Positions 8,967 through 17,511 of a stretch of 42,188 nt of DNA are shown piece by piece; within the stretch, counting starts at the first letter, position 1; each line of letters begins with the position of its first letter. The stretch spans positions 1-42,188 of the forward strand of contig JAJDJJ010000012.1 in NCBI GenBank assembly GCA_030267125.1, written 5' to 3'. Under the pieces are notes generated by a model. It was not told where the DNA came from, made no database searches, and saw only the letters and a list, made by a program, of their open reading frames with translations. The position numbers and the translations under genes were made by a program. Source of the DNA: Bacteroidales bacterium OttesenSCG-928-B11 (GTDB lineage Bacteria; Bacteroidota; Bacteroidia; Bacteroidales; WCHB1-69).

Positions 8967-10988
8967 TTATTGCTCATAAATTAGAAATACGGTACGTCTA
9001 TTTTTTGCGCGACCTTCCGGAGTGTCATTGGTGGCAATAGGCGAATATTCGCCGTAACCTTTGTAGCGGAGCCTGGAGGTGGAAATGCCTTTGGAGATCA
9101 CGTAGTCATATACTGATTTTGCTCGTTTTTCAGACAGCACTTGGTTAGCTTTGTCGTCGCCAATATCATCCGTATGGCCTTGTATTTCAGCTTTAACCGA
9201 AGGATTTTCTTTGAGAAATTCCACGAACAGATCGATAATGCGCATCGACCGCAAGGTGAGCGTATGTAGATTCGTTCCAAAGTGGATGTCATGCAGGTCA
9301 TATATTTTGCCAGTGGCAACAGTTTTTACTTCTGCGTCGCTCTTAGCCACACCGTTGATGATATTCTCCATCGTGATGAGCTTTGTATCAAATGAGTGTC
9401 CCGGTTTCTTCACGTTTACAATGATCTCAACGGGTTTCTCTTCTTGGATCTCCATGGCGATGGCATATTTCCCACTGTATTCGTTTACCTTTGAGGTGGC
9501 GATAACCTTGGATGCGGTGTCGCGTATTTCAACTACGGTGTTAGATAGGTCGCCATCGTCGCTAATGACCTCCCCTTTGATCAAAACCATGTTTCGCGGC
9601 CGCGCTTCTTCGTATAACTCAAATTGATAAATGTTCCAGTCATTTGTGCCTAGATTGTTGGAGGAGAAGTAAGCCATTTTACCATCCAAACTAACGAAAA
9701 AGTCAACTTCGTCAAACTCCGTATTGATAGGATGTCCTATATTCACCGGGGGTTGCCAACGGTTCTTATCGTCCAATTTCGAATAAAAAATATCGAAACC
9801 GCCCATTCCCGGATGCGCATCGGATGAAAAATAGAGTGTTTTGCTATCAGTATGCAGGAATGGTGATTTTTCATTGCCGGACGTGTTGATGGTTTTGCCC
9901 AAATTGACAGGTGCCTCCCATCCGCCGTTTACATTTCGCACAGAGTACCAAATATCGAGTGTGGTAGTACCTCCCTCAGTTTTACTCTGTTCGCTTGGCC
10001 GGTCACTGACAAAAAAGAGCGTCTGTCCATCTGAACTCAATGAGGGTTGCGACTCGTAATAGTTTGGCAAATTAATCATTGGCCCTAATGATTGCGGCTC
10101 CGTCCACTCGCCGTCGATGAATTCGGATGAATATAAATCAAAGTTCGGGTAGGCAGAATTTCCCACTTTATAAGGTGTCATCTTGGCAAAAATCAGATAA
10201 TCATTCGTACTATTGATACTTGGGCTGCCTTCGTTTTCCGACTTATTGAAAGGAGCGGGCAGGGGATTGCCGGAAGGGAAGCGCCCATCTTTTCCTTTGT
10301 TACTAATACAAAAAAACTCTCGGGCGTCATTATCGGCAAAGTAGTTGTTTGGGTCGCTGTATGGCATGCGTCGCGTAAAATAAAATTGCTCGCCATCGGG
10401 TGAAATCGTGGCCAGATACTCATCGTGTTTTGTGGAGATTCCATAAACGGGGCTGGGATCGAAAGGCACGGGGTTGTTCAACATTTTATCGTAAAATTTA
10501 GCCCGGCGCACTAAAAAATCCAACTCATCCAGATCTTCCTGTTTACAATCTTCAGGATTTTCAAGCATGACATTCGCAAATTTTAAGGCTTCGGAGAAGT
10601 TTTCCATGAAATAGGCTAAACGAGCAGCATATAGATTATGTATGATGCGATATGTGGGGCAAATAACATGTATGCGATTGAAGGCCTCCATAGCCATAAG
10701 TGCATGTGATTTATTTTCGATGTTCATGTTATTACGCTGGATAGGATAGTAATAACTCATGGCATAATAATAATTTGCATCCAAATACTCTGGGAATTCG
10801 TCCAAAATGTCGCGGTATATGGTTTGCGCTCCGGAACGATCTCCATTATTTTGCAACGAACGCGCTTTCTTGTATAGCTTTTCAAACTTCTTATCCACAG
10901 TTTGTTTGCAGGGATCTTCATCATCTTGAGCCGCGACAAGCCAAGGAATGCAACTCAAAAACAGTAAAAGGATAAATCTATTTTTCAT
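8967..10988 (-). CDS. PorE-like outer-membrane/peptidoglycan protein (TPR, beta-propeller, OmpA)
   Basis: A 673-residue protein with a signal peptide ending near AAQ. Domains in order are: TPR region (about 25-150); PD40/WD40-type propeller blades (about 180-450: SPDGEQFYFTRR, SSDGQTLFFVSDRP, GGFDIFYSK, SLDGKMAYFSS); a carboxypeptidase-regulatory-like domain (about 460-540); and a C-terminal OmpA peptidoglycan-binding domain (GHTDDIGD, LSEKRAKSVYDYVI, NRRTVF). This order and length match PorE of the type IX secretion system, which anchors the system to peptidoglycan, but similar paralogues occur without that role. The start at 10988 overlaps the aroC end by 11 nt; an in-frame ATG at 11000 is possible but adds residues before the signal peptide. 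Confidence 0.88.
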   Translation of the reverse strand: MKNRFILLLFLSCIPWLVAAQDDEDPCKQTVDKKFEKLYKKARSLQNNGDRSGAQTIYRDILDEFPEYLDANYYYAMSYYYPIQRNNMNIENKSHALMAMEAFNRIHVICPTYRIIHNLYAARLAYFMENFSEALKFANVMLENPEDCKQEDLDELDFLVRRAKFYDKMLNNPVPFDPSPVYGISTKHDEYLATISPDGEQFYFTRRMPYSDPNNYFADNDAREFFCISNKGKDGRFPSGNPLPAPFNKSENEGSPSINSTNDYLIFAKMTPYKVGNSAYPNFDLYSSEFIDGEWTEPQSLGPMINLPNYYESQPSLSSDGQTLFFVSDRPSEQSKTEGGTTTLDIWYSVRNVNGGWEAPVNLGKTINTSGNEKSPFLHTDSKTLYFSSDAHPGMGGFDIFYSKLDDKNRWQPPVNIGHPINTEFDEVDFFVSLDGKMAYFSSNNLGTNDWNIYQFELYEEARPRNMVLIKGEVISDDGDLSNTVVEIRDTASKVIATSKVNEYSGKYAIAMEIQEEKPVEIIVNVKKPGHSFDTKLITMENIINGVAKSDAEVKTVATGKIYDLHDIHFGTNLHTLTLRSMRIIDLFVEFLKENPSVKAEIQGHTDDIGDDKANQVLSEKRAKSVYDYVISKGISTSRLRYKGYGEYSPIATNDTPEGRAKNRRTVFLIYEQ

Positions 10989-11934
10989 GGAATAAGGCAT
11001 TGTTAATCAGAATAAAATCTAAAACAACCATGGCTGCCATTGCTTCAACTACCGGAAGCACGCGCGGCGATACCGAACGGTCATTACGGGATTTGGCATC
11101 CAAAGTTACGGGATGCCCTAAGAAATCAATGGTCTGCTGCGGTTTCCCAATTGTCGGGATTGGTTTAAAAGCGATACGGAAGGTGACGTCCTCTCCATTG
11201 GTAATACCTGCTTGCACTCCGCCATCGTGATTTGTATTAAACGCAAAATCAGCATCTTGCGTATCATTGTATTGTGATCCTGTCATGTGAGCGGCATTGA
11301 ATCCTTCTCCGATTTCAAACCCTTTCGCAGCATTGATTGAGAGCATGGCGTACCCTAATCGAGCGTGGAATTTATCATACACCGGCTCGCCCAAACCTTT
11401 CGGCAGTCCGGTAATTCGACAAGAAACGATTGTTCCCATACTGTCGCTCTCAGGAATCTCTCGATCGGAAAAAGCATCGGATGCTACAATAGCAATGCCG
11501 TGTTTCTGTAAAATAATCTTGGCGAAAGCACCGGCTGCTACGCGGCAAACAGTTTGTCTTGCGGAAGCGCGTCCGAAAAACTCATTGTCGCTAAAACCAT
11601 ACTTTTTGTGATAGGTATATGATGCGTGCGAAGGCTTAATGGCATGTCTTTCCGTATCTTCCGCCTGTTTTCCATCCTCGTTTTGGATGATGAAGCCAAT
11701 CGGCCCACCTGTAGAGATCCCGTTTTTCACACCGGATAGGATCTGAAAGCGATCGCTCTCTTTACGCGTAGTAGAATGAATATGCTGATTCGGGGAGCGC
11801 CTGTCTAACTCGCTTTGAATGAATTTAGTGTCTATCTCTATACCAGCGGGAAATCCATCAATCACGCCACCCATTGCCTCCCCATGGCTCTCTCCGAAAT
11901 CTGTCAACCGAAACAATCGTCCAAATGTATTCAT
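10978..11934 (-). CDS. aroC: chorismate synthase, short and divergent
   Basis: A 318-residue protein aligned end to end with chorismate synthase, which makes chorismate from EPSP using reduced FMN. FGESHG is at residues 13-18, GRASAR at 121-126 and VLPVVEAM near the end. Compared with typical family members (about 350-360 residues) the middle is shortened after residue 145. Several near-invariant positions differ: RRSPNQ for RRRPGQ at 45-50, HAS for HAD at 103-105, NEFFGRAS for the glycine-rich RGGGRSS, and RND for RHD at 283-285. It may still be active, since the catalytic His17 and His103 are kept, or it may be a paralogue. It heads an operon with two envelope genes, an odd partnership. Confidence 0.85.
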   Translation of the reverse strand: MNTFGRLFRLTDFGESHGEAMGGVIDGFPAGIEIDTKFIQSELDRRSPNQHIHSTTRKESDRFQILSGVKNGISTGGPIGFIIQNEDGKQAEDTERHAIKPSHASYTYHKKYGFSDNEFFGRASARQTVCRVAAGAFAKIILQKHGIAIVASDAFSDREIPESDSMGTIVSCRITGLPKGLGEPVYDKFHARLGYAMLSINAAKGFEIGEGFNAAHMTGSQYNDTQDADFAFNTNHDGGVQAGITNGEDVTFRIAFKPIPTIGKPQQTIDFLGHPVTLDAKSRNDRSVSPRVLPVVEAMAAMVVLDFILINNALFHEK

Positions 11935-11969
11935 CTAATTATATATATTTACCAAAGTAAAAAACAGCA

Positions 11970-11977
11970 CAAAAGTA
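11970..11977 (-). promoter_or_regulatory. -7 box of the aroC operon
   Basis: TACTTTTG on the minus strand matches TAnnTTTG and ends 35 nt before the aroC start. It serves the aroC, PorE-like and HEAT-like genes. Confidence 0.65.
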
Positions 11978-12052
11978 ACAGATTTTTCGCTGAAATGTTG
12001 TGTGAATACCAGGTCATCTTATTTAATCCGTAGCATCTATATGCTATTATTG

Positions 12053-12060
12053 TATTTTTG
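12053..12060 (+). promoter_or_regulatory. -7 box of the deacylase gene
   Basis: TATTTTTG matches TAnnTTTG and ends 25 nt before the ATG at 12086. Its position shows that the in-frame ATG at 12002 lies upstream of the transcript. Confidence 0.68.
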
Positions 12061-12085
12061 CCCTGTTTTTAGAAATGATAATCCA

Positions 12086-12583
12086 ATGAAAAAAAACGGT
12101 GACGAAAGATTGTATTCGCTTTTGAATGAGTTAGATATTGATTTTGAATATATCGAACACCCGCCTGCGCCAACCATAGAAATTGCAAAACAGTATTGGC
12201 AAGGGCACGACGCGCAACACTGCAAGAATCTCTTTTTTCGCAACCATAAAGGAAATCAACACTATTTGGTGGTACTGAACTGCGATAGGGATATGAACAT
12301 TCATGAGATTGAAAAACAGTTGAAACAGGGCAAATTGTCGTTTGCATCTGAGAAAAGATTGTTAAAATATTTAGGGTTGACACCCGGTTCCGTGACACCG
12401 TTCGGATTGATTAACGATACTGAAAAACATGTTTATGTATTCCTGGATCACACCTTGGATAATGTCGAAAAATTAAGTTTTCATCCTTGTATAAACACTG
12501 CATCTTTGATTATCAAAAAAGAGGATTTTTTACGTTTTTTGAATCACGTTGGAAATAGCTATGAATGGATAAAATTGTACTGA
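12086..12583 (+). CDS. ProX/YbaK-type aminoacyl-tRNA deacylase
   Basis: A 165-residue cytoplasmic protein of the YbaK/EbsC/ProX fold. It hydrolyses misacylated tRNA, in ProX and PrdX typically Ala-tRNA(Pro). The start at 12086 gives the usual N-terminus (LYSLLNELDIDFEYIEHPPAPT) and follows a promoter at 12053-12060; the longer reading from 12002 adds an unrelated hydrophobic stretch and is rejected. Family features include CKNLFFRNHKGNQHYLVVL near residue 50, the KLSFASEKRL helix near 85 and LGLTPGSVTPFGL near 98, the loop that shapes the substrate pocket. It is a stand-alone trans-editing protein rather than an insertion in ProRS. Confidence 0.9.
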   Translation: MKKNGDERLYSLLNELDIDFEYIEHPPAPTIEIAKQYWQGHDAQHCKNLFFRNHKGNQHYLVVLNCDRDMNIHEIEKQLKQGKLSFASEKRLLKYLGLTPGSVTPFGLINDTEKHVYVFLDHTLDNVEKLSFHPCINTASLIIKKEDFLRFLNHVGNSYEWIKLY

Positions 12584-12870
12584 TTTTTTAATCTGTTGAC
12601 TGTTAGTGAGATGATTGTAAGTTGTTGAAAATGAGCGATGGAGGTATTTCATTTTTTTAAAAGAAATTGAAATGTTGAATATAAACGAGTTGTGGAAAAT
12701 GGCATAAAAATAGTGCATTCTTCTATGTACAAAAAAAGATAAAAGTCAAGGGTAGAAACATTTTTTTTTTAACTTTTTTGTGTTCATTTTTGCTGAGTGA
12801 AAAAAGGGAATCATTTCCAATTTTAACTTGCTTATTTTAAAAGGGTTGTATTTGCTTTAATTGAGAAGTA
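12584..12870. other. AT-rich 287-nt region upstream of dnaA
   Basis: There is no gene. The region is strongly AT-rich, with T-runs at 12763-12778. CATTTTTG at 12785-12792 is one base off the -7 box and is the best promoter candidate for dnaA. A TGTGGAAAA at about 12693 resembles a DnaA box loosely, but I see no exact TTATCCACA copies or cluster, so an origin is not supported. Confidence 0.45.
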
Positions 12871-14316
12871 ATGATGGATAGTAAAAAAATGGATTGTAAA
12901 GAGTTGTGGAATAGATGTTTGGCTATAATCAAGTCTAACGTGGAACCCGAAGCGTTTAAAACTTGGTTTGAGCCAATCGTCCCCATTGCCGTGCAAGACA
13001 GCACATTGATCATTCGCTTACCCAGTCATCTCTATTACGAGTGGTTGGAACAAAATTATGTAAGTTTATTGAAATTGGTGATTCGCAAGGAATTAGGCAC
13101 GTCAGGAAAGTTGCAATATCGGGTTGTCATGGAGAAAAATCCGGAGGAGGATAAGTCAATCAATCTGCCCTCGCAAGACGGTTACGCAACGAATAATATG
13201 GTTGACCGTCAGCCGATTGACATTTTCAATGTGCCGGAAAAAAACCTGCCCAATCCGTTTGTGTTGCCGGGCATTAAGAGGCACAAGATCCCGTCCAATC
13301 TGATAGAGAGTTTTAATTTCGACAATTACGTGGAGGGTGATTGCAATCGTTTAGCGCGTTCCGCCGGATGGGCAATCGCCAAGGATCCGGGCGAAACAGC
13401 CTTCAATCCATTCTTTATCTATTCAGATGTAGGTTTGGGCAAAACGCATTTGGCGCATGCGATCGGATTGCAAACCAAGGTGAATCATCCCGACAAAGTT
13501 GTCTTGTACGTCAATTCCGATCTTTTCTATCAACAATTCATGGAGGCGGTTAAAAACGGAAATATCAACGATTTCATCTATTTCTACCAATCAGTGGATG
13601 TGCTTATCATTGATGACATCCAATATTTAGCGGGTAGTAAACTGAAAACGCAAGAGGCTTTTTTCCATATATTCAACAATCTATATATGAATAAGAAGCA
13701 AATAATCCTCACCTCCGACAAATCTCCGATTGAAATTTCGGGTTTCGAGGCTCGCTTGCTCTCTCGTTTTAAATGGGGATTAACCGCCGATCTAACCATT
13801 CCTGATTTTGAAACCCGCATTGCCATTATTTATAAAAAACTGGAAATTAACGGCATTGAATTTCCTAAAGATGTGGTGGAATACCTCGCACTGCGTGTCA
13901 CGTCGAACACCCGCGAGTTAGAAGGTGCCATGATCTCTATTTTAGCACAAGCATCGCTGAATAAAAAAGAAATAACCGTGGAGCTGGCAAAGGAGATGGT
14001 CGACAAGTTTGTGAAAAGCTCGGCGAAAGAAATTTCCATCGAATTTATTCAAAAAGTTGTTTGCGACTATTACAGCATTCCGGTTGAAAGCATAAAAGCC
14101 AATACGCGTAAACGGGAAGTAGCACAAGCGAGACAGCTATGCATGTTTTTCGCGAAAAAATATACGAAAATGCCGTTGGCTGCTATCGGTGAACTTTGCG
14201 GCAAGAAACATCATGCCACTGTGTTGCACGCCTGCCGCACAATGGGGAATCTCTATGAAACTGATAAAAAGATGAAAAAAGAGATGGACGATATTGAAAA
14301 GAAACTGAAAACATAA
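12871..14316 (+). CDS. dnaA: chromosomal replication initiator DnaA
   Basis: A 481-residue initiator with all four regions: domain I (residues 1-90, including AFKTWFEPI), a linker, the AAA+ domain (about 135-350) and the C-terminal DNA-binding helix-turn-helix with GKKHHATVLHAC near residue 450. Walker B is LIIDDIQ with D248-D249. Walker A reads SDVGLGKT at 185-192, with serine where most DnaA proteins have glycine; the catalytic lysine and threonine are kept. It loads at oriC and melts DNA in its ATP form. The start could be 12871 or the adjacent ATG at 12874. dnaN lies 3 kb away on the other strand, not adjacent as in many phyla. Confidence 0.97.
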   Translation: MMDSKKMDCKELWNRCLAIIKSNVEPEAFKTWFEPIVPIAVQDSTLIIRLPSHLYYEWLEQNYVSLLKLVIRKELGTSGKLQYRVVMEKNPEEDKSINLPSQDGYATNNMVDRQPIDIFNVPEKNLPNPFVLPGIKRHKIPSNLIESFNFDNYVEGDCNRLARSAGWAIAKDPGETAFNPFFIYSDVGLGKTHLAHAIGLQTKVNHPDKVVLYVNSDLFYQQFMEAVKNGNINDFIYFYQSVDVLIIDDIQYLAGSKLKTQEAFFHIFNNLYMNKKQIILTSDKSPIEISGFEARLLSRFKWGLTADLTIPDFETRIAIIYKKLEINGIEFPKDVVEYLALRVTSNTRELEGAMISILAQASLNKKEITVELAKEMVDKFVKSSAKEISIEFIQKVVCDYYSIPVESIKANTRKREVAQARQLCMFFAKKYTKMPLAAIGELCGKKHHATVLHACRTMGNLYETDKKMKKEMDDIEKKLKT

Positions 14317-14347
14317 ACGTATCCCCGTTTCCGTGCTCCATTTTCAC

Positions 14348-14355
14348 TATTTTTG
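14348..14355 (+). promoter_or_regulatory. -7 box of the VWA/DUF4159 pair
   Basis: TATTTTTG matches TAnnTTTG and ends exactly 18 nt before the ATG at 14374. Confidence 0.7.
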
Positions 14356-14373
14356 CATCTCTAATTTGATACT

Positions 14374-16467
14374 ATGGCATTGTTAAGCGAATATTCGTTG
14401 TGGTTTCTACTCTTATGCGTACTCCTCGGAGCTATCTATTCAGCTATCCTCTACATTAAAAACAAAAATATCGATTTTGGCAAACGTCCGAAAATCGCGA
14501 TGATGATCCTACGCGGGCTATCCATCTCCATCATCACTTTCCTGTTGCTTTCTCCCATGATCAAGATCACGGTGAAACAGGTGGATAAACCGGTAGTTGT
14601 ATTCGCCGTGGATAATTCCCAATCTATAGTTTTACCTGAACAAACTGATGCAAATACATACAAACAAGAATTATACGGATTACAACAATCTCTCGGCAAT
14701 GAGTATGAGGTGGCAACTTGCCTCATGGGGGATCAAAACCGGTTTAATGACTTGGACGATAATCAGAATCTGATCGATTTTAATGATAAATCAACCAATT
14801 TAACTTCCGTTTTCGACGATATTGCCAATTTATACCGGAATCGAAATATTGGAGCGGTAGTGATGTTAACTGACGGTATTTATAATAAAGGCGCCAATCC
14901 TTTATATAAAGCCGAAAAAGTAAAGTATCCGATCTACACAGTAGGTTTAGGCGATACTGAACAGCAAACCGACCTTTTCATTTCAGGAGCAACCTACAAC
15001 AAGCAGACTTATCGCGGGAACTATTTTCCGGTAGAGATTAAGGTAGCCGCACATAGATTAGTGGGGGAATCCACTGTTTTATCCATTTCGGAAAAAGGGG
15101 AAGAGGTTTTCACCAAAGAGATTAAAATCACCAATAATCAATTTTTTGAAACGGTGAAACTGGTCATTGAAGCCAAAGAAAAAGGAATGCGTAAATTTGA
15201 CGTAACGCTTTCACCCATTGATGGTGAAAGTAATAATAGCAACAATACCACCTCCTTTTTTGTGGAGGTTGTCGATTCCAGGGAAAAAGTTGCAATTATC
15301 TATCATGGAGTGCATCCGGACGTTAGTGCAATTCGTCAAACGTTAGACAATATTGACAAATACGAGGTTGATGTTTTCGCCGTGCAAGATTTCAAAGAAT
15401 CGGTAAAGGACTACTCCCTGTTGATTCTGCATCAGTTGCCATCGCTAAATCACCCGATTTCAACGTTAATGGATGATATCTCGGCTAATAAAATATCGAC
15501 ATTATTCATTTTAGGGTCAAAAACGAATATCCCCGCTTTCAATGCGCTGAATATTGGATTACAAATCCAGCAAACTCGTGATCTGTTTAACAATGCGACA
15601 CCCGCTTATAACGAGAACTTCACGTCGTTCACATTCTCGGAAGGGAGTAAACAGATGATGAAAAAGTTTCCGCCATTGCGCGTTCCATTTGGCGAATACA
15701 AGACTTCTGTCTCCTCGAATATTTTCATCAACCAGCAAATCAATAGTGTGAACACGCAATATCCCTTAGTTGTATTTAATGATATGAGCGGGATGAAAAC
15801 CGGCGTGATCACAGGCGAGGGTTTGTGGCAATGGCGTTTATACAACTACCTGTACGCCAATGATCATGACGCTTTTAACGAGGTTGTCTCCAAAATGACA
15901 CAATTGCTTTCGGTGCGAAGCGACCGCAGCCACTTCAGGGTTTTAGGTGCGCCGTTGTATGAAGAGACCAGCGATGTGGAGTTCACCGCCGAACTGTATA
16001 ATGACAATTACGAGTTAATTAATGAGCCCGATGTGGCGCTGGTTTATCGTAATGAAGCGGGCAATGAGTATGAAGCTCGTTTCTCCAAACAGTATAACGG
16101 TTATGTGTTGAATCTCGGTCGTTTGCCCGTTGGAAGCTACACTTGGACAGCAAAGGCGGCAAATGGCAGCAAATCATACACACAATCCGGCGCATTCATC
16201 GTGAACGAAGTGATGTTAGAGACGATGAACTTGGTAGCGGATCACAATCTGCTGAAAAACATAGCACAAGTATCTGATGGACAGTTTTATTCTGTATCGC
16301 AAATTCAAGATATCGAACAGGCGATTCGCAACAACGACAACATCAAACCTATCATACAATACGCTAAAAAGTATGGATTAATATTGGACTCTTGGTGGTG
16401 CTTGTTGATTCTGTGCGCATTGTTAGCTGCCGAGTGGTTCATGCGCAAGTGGGGTGGGGGATACTAA
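14374..16467 (+). CDS. VWA-domain membrane protein
   Basis: A 697-residue protein with transmembrane segments at about 8-28 and 45-63, a von Willebrand A-like domain beginning with the MIDAS-type motif DNSQS at 80-84 and continuing through VVMLTDGIYNKG, a central region that resembles a class I amidotransferase-like fold (VAIIYHGVHPDVSAI near 307), beta-rich domains, and a last transmembrane segment near 675-690. The arrangement is typical of Bacteroidota membrane proteins linked to BatA-type and DUF58/MoxR-type genes. Function is not established. The DUF4159 gene follows after 18 nt and a DUF58 gene lies 4 kb away on the other strand. Confidence 0.85.
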   Translation: MALLSEYSLWFLLLCVLLGAIYSAILYIKNKNIDFGKRPKIAMMILRGLSISIITFLLLSPMIKITVKQVDKPVVVFAVDNSQSIVLPEQTDANTYKQELYGLQQSLGNEYEVATCLMGDQNRFNDLDDNQNLIDFNDKSTNLTSVFDDIANLYRNRNIGAVVMLTDGIYNKGANPLYKAEKVKYPIYTVGLGDTEQQTDLFISGATYNKQTYRGNYFPVEIKVAAHRLVGESTVLSISEKGEEVFTKEIKITNNQFFETVKLVIEAKEKGMRKFDVTLSPIDGESNNSNNTTSFFVEVVDSREKVAIIYHGVHPDVSAIRQTLDNIDKYEVDVFAVQDFKESVKDYSLLILHQLPSLNHPISTLMDDISANKISTLFILGSKTNIPAFNALNIGLQIQQTRDLFNNATPAYNENFTSFTFSEGSKQMMKKFPPLRVPFGEYKTSVSSNIFINQQINSVNTQYPLVVFNDMSGMKTGVITGEGLWQWRLYNYLYANDHDAFNEVVSKMTQLLSVRSDRSHFRVLGAPLYEETSDVEFTAELYNDNYELINEPDVALVYRNEAGNEYEARFSKQYNGYVLNLGRLPVGSYTWTAKAANGSKSYTQSGAFIVNEVMLETMNLVADHNLLKNIAQVSDGQFYSVSQIQDIEQAIRNNDNIKPIIQYAKKYGLILDSWWCLLILCALLAAEWFMRKWGGGY

Positions 16468-16485
16468 TCGATAAAAAGCTATGAA

Positions 16486-17136
16486 ATGAAGAAATTTTTG
16501 TTAATACTATCCATAATTTGTATTTGGACACCGTTATCGCTTCGTTCACAGGAAATCGCGTTGTTGAAGTACCGCGGCGGTGGCGATTGGTATGCGAATC
16601 CTACGTCATTGCCCAATCTGATCCGTTTTGTCAACGAGAATTTAGGTGCTTCACTGAGTAAAGATTATGCCACCGTCGAAGTGGGCAGCCCTGATCTCTT
16701 CCGCTACCCTTTCATCCACATGACTGGTCACGGCAATGTGGTTTTCTCGGAAGAAGAGGCGAATAATCTGCGCAACTATCTGATTGGCGGCGGTTTTTTA
16801 CATATTGATGATAACTATGGTTTAAAGCAATTCATATTACCGCAGATGAAATTGGTGTTCCCCGAATTGGATTTTGTGGAGCTTCCATATAATCATCCTA
16901 TTTTTCATCAAAAATACAAATTCCCGAATGGATTGCCCAAGATTCACGAGCATGACAATCAACCTCCTCAGGCTTTCGGTCTTTTTTGGGAAGGCCGGAT
17001 GGTTTGTCTTTTCACTTTAGAAACCGACTTAGGTGATGGTTGGGAAGATTATGAGGTGCACAAAAATTCGGAAGCCACTCGCACAAAGGCATTGCAAATG
17101 GGTGCCAATATCATACAATATGTTTTTACGGAATAA
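16486..17136 (+). CDS. exported DUF4159 domain protein
   Basis: A 216-residue protein with a signal peptide (hydrophobic residues 4-18) and a full DUF4159 domain: ALLKYRGGGDWYANP near residue 25, FIHMTGHG near 76, LRNYLIGGGFLHIDD near 97 and a final EATRTKALQMGANIIQYVF. DUF4159 is a domain of unknown function related to glutamine amidotransferase-like folds and often found next to VWA and MoxR/DUF58 genes, as here. It is translated with the VWA gene as a two-gene unit. Confidence 0.88.
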   Translation: MKKFLLILSIICIWTPLSLRSQEIALLKYRGGGDWYANPTSLPNLIRFVNENLGASLSKDYATVEVGSPDLFRYPFIHMTGHGNVVFSEEEANNLRNYLIGGGFLHIDDNYGLKQFILPQMKLVFPELDFVELPYNHPIFHQKYKFPNGLPKIHEHDNQPPQAFGLFWEGRMVCLFTLETDLGDGWEDYEVHKNSEATRTKALQMGANIIQYVFTE

Positions 17137-17140
17137 AAAA

Positions 17141-17485
17141 AACGGTGATCTGTAAGCCGGGTTCTGTGAACTCCTGTCATTTATCTAGGTTTTACGTTGC
17201 CGCAAAACTCGATCGATCTACCCTCCGGGTTAGGCGGGTCGCCCTCAAGCCCCGGTTTATTTGATCTTTCAACCCATGAGGTTTACCGCAACACACGTCG
17301 CCGTATGCTGCCGTGAGCTCTTACCTCGCGTTTTCACCCTTACTCACAAGTGAGCGGTATATTTTCTGTGGCACTTTCTGTGATTTGCAAAACAAACCCC
17401 TTCCCGTTAGGAAGCATGGCACCCTGTGTTGCCCGGACTTTCCTCTCCTTCAGTAATCTGAAGCAGCGACAGGACAATCACCGTT
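17141..17485 (-). ncRNA. rnpB: RNase P RNA
   Basis: On the minus strand the region carries the conserved 5' block GAGGAAAGTCCGGGC (about 17430-17445) and the 3' block whose complement is TAAGCCGGGTTCTGT (17153-17167). The two ends pair as P1: ACGGTGAT at the 5' end with ATCACCGT at the 3' end (17142-17149), and a T-run directly follows as a terminator. The length near 345 nt fits bacterial type A. It processes the 5' ends of tRNA precursors. It begins about 25 nt after the dnaN stop on the same strand, so it may be read from its own promoter or from dnaN. The exact ends are good to a few bases. Confidence 0.95.
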
Positions 17486-17511
17486 TTATGTATTTATATA
17501 TCTTGATCTTC

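Noticed and set aside
12002-12085. N-terminal extension of the deacylase from the ATG at 12002
   Set aside because: It contains the -7 box at 12053-12060 and an unrelated hydrophobic stretch; the family N-terminus begins at 12086.
12584-12870. Replication origin upstream of dnaA
   Set aside because: The region is AT-rich, but no cluster of DnaA boxes is visible; position alone is not enough.
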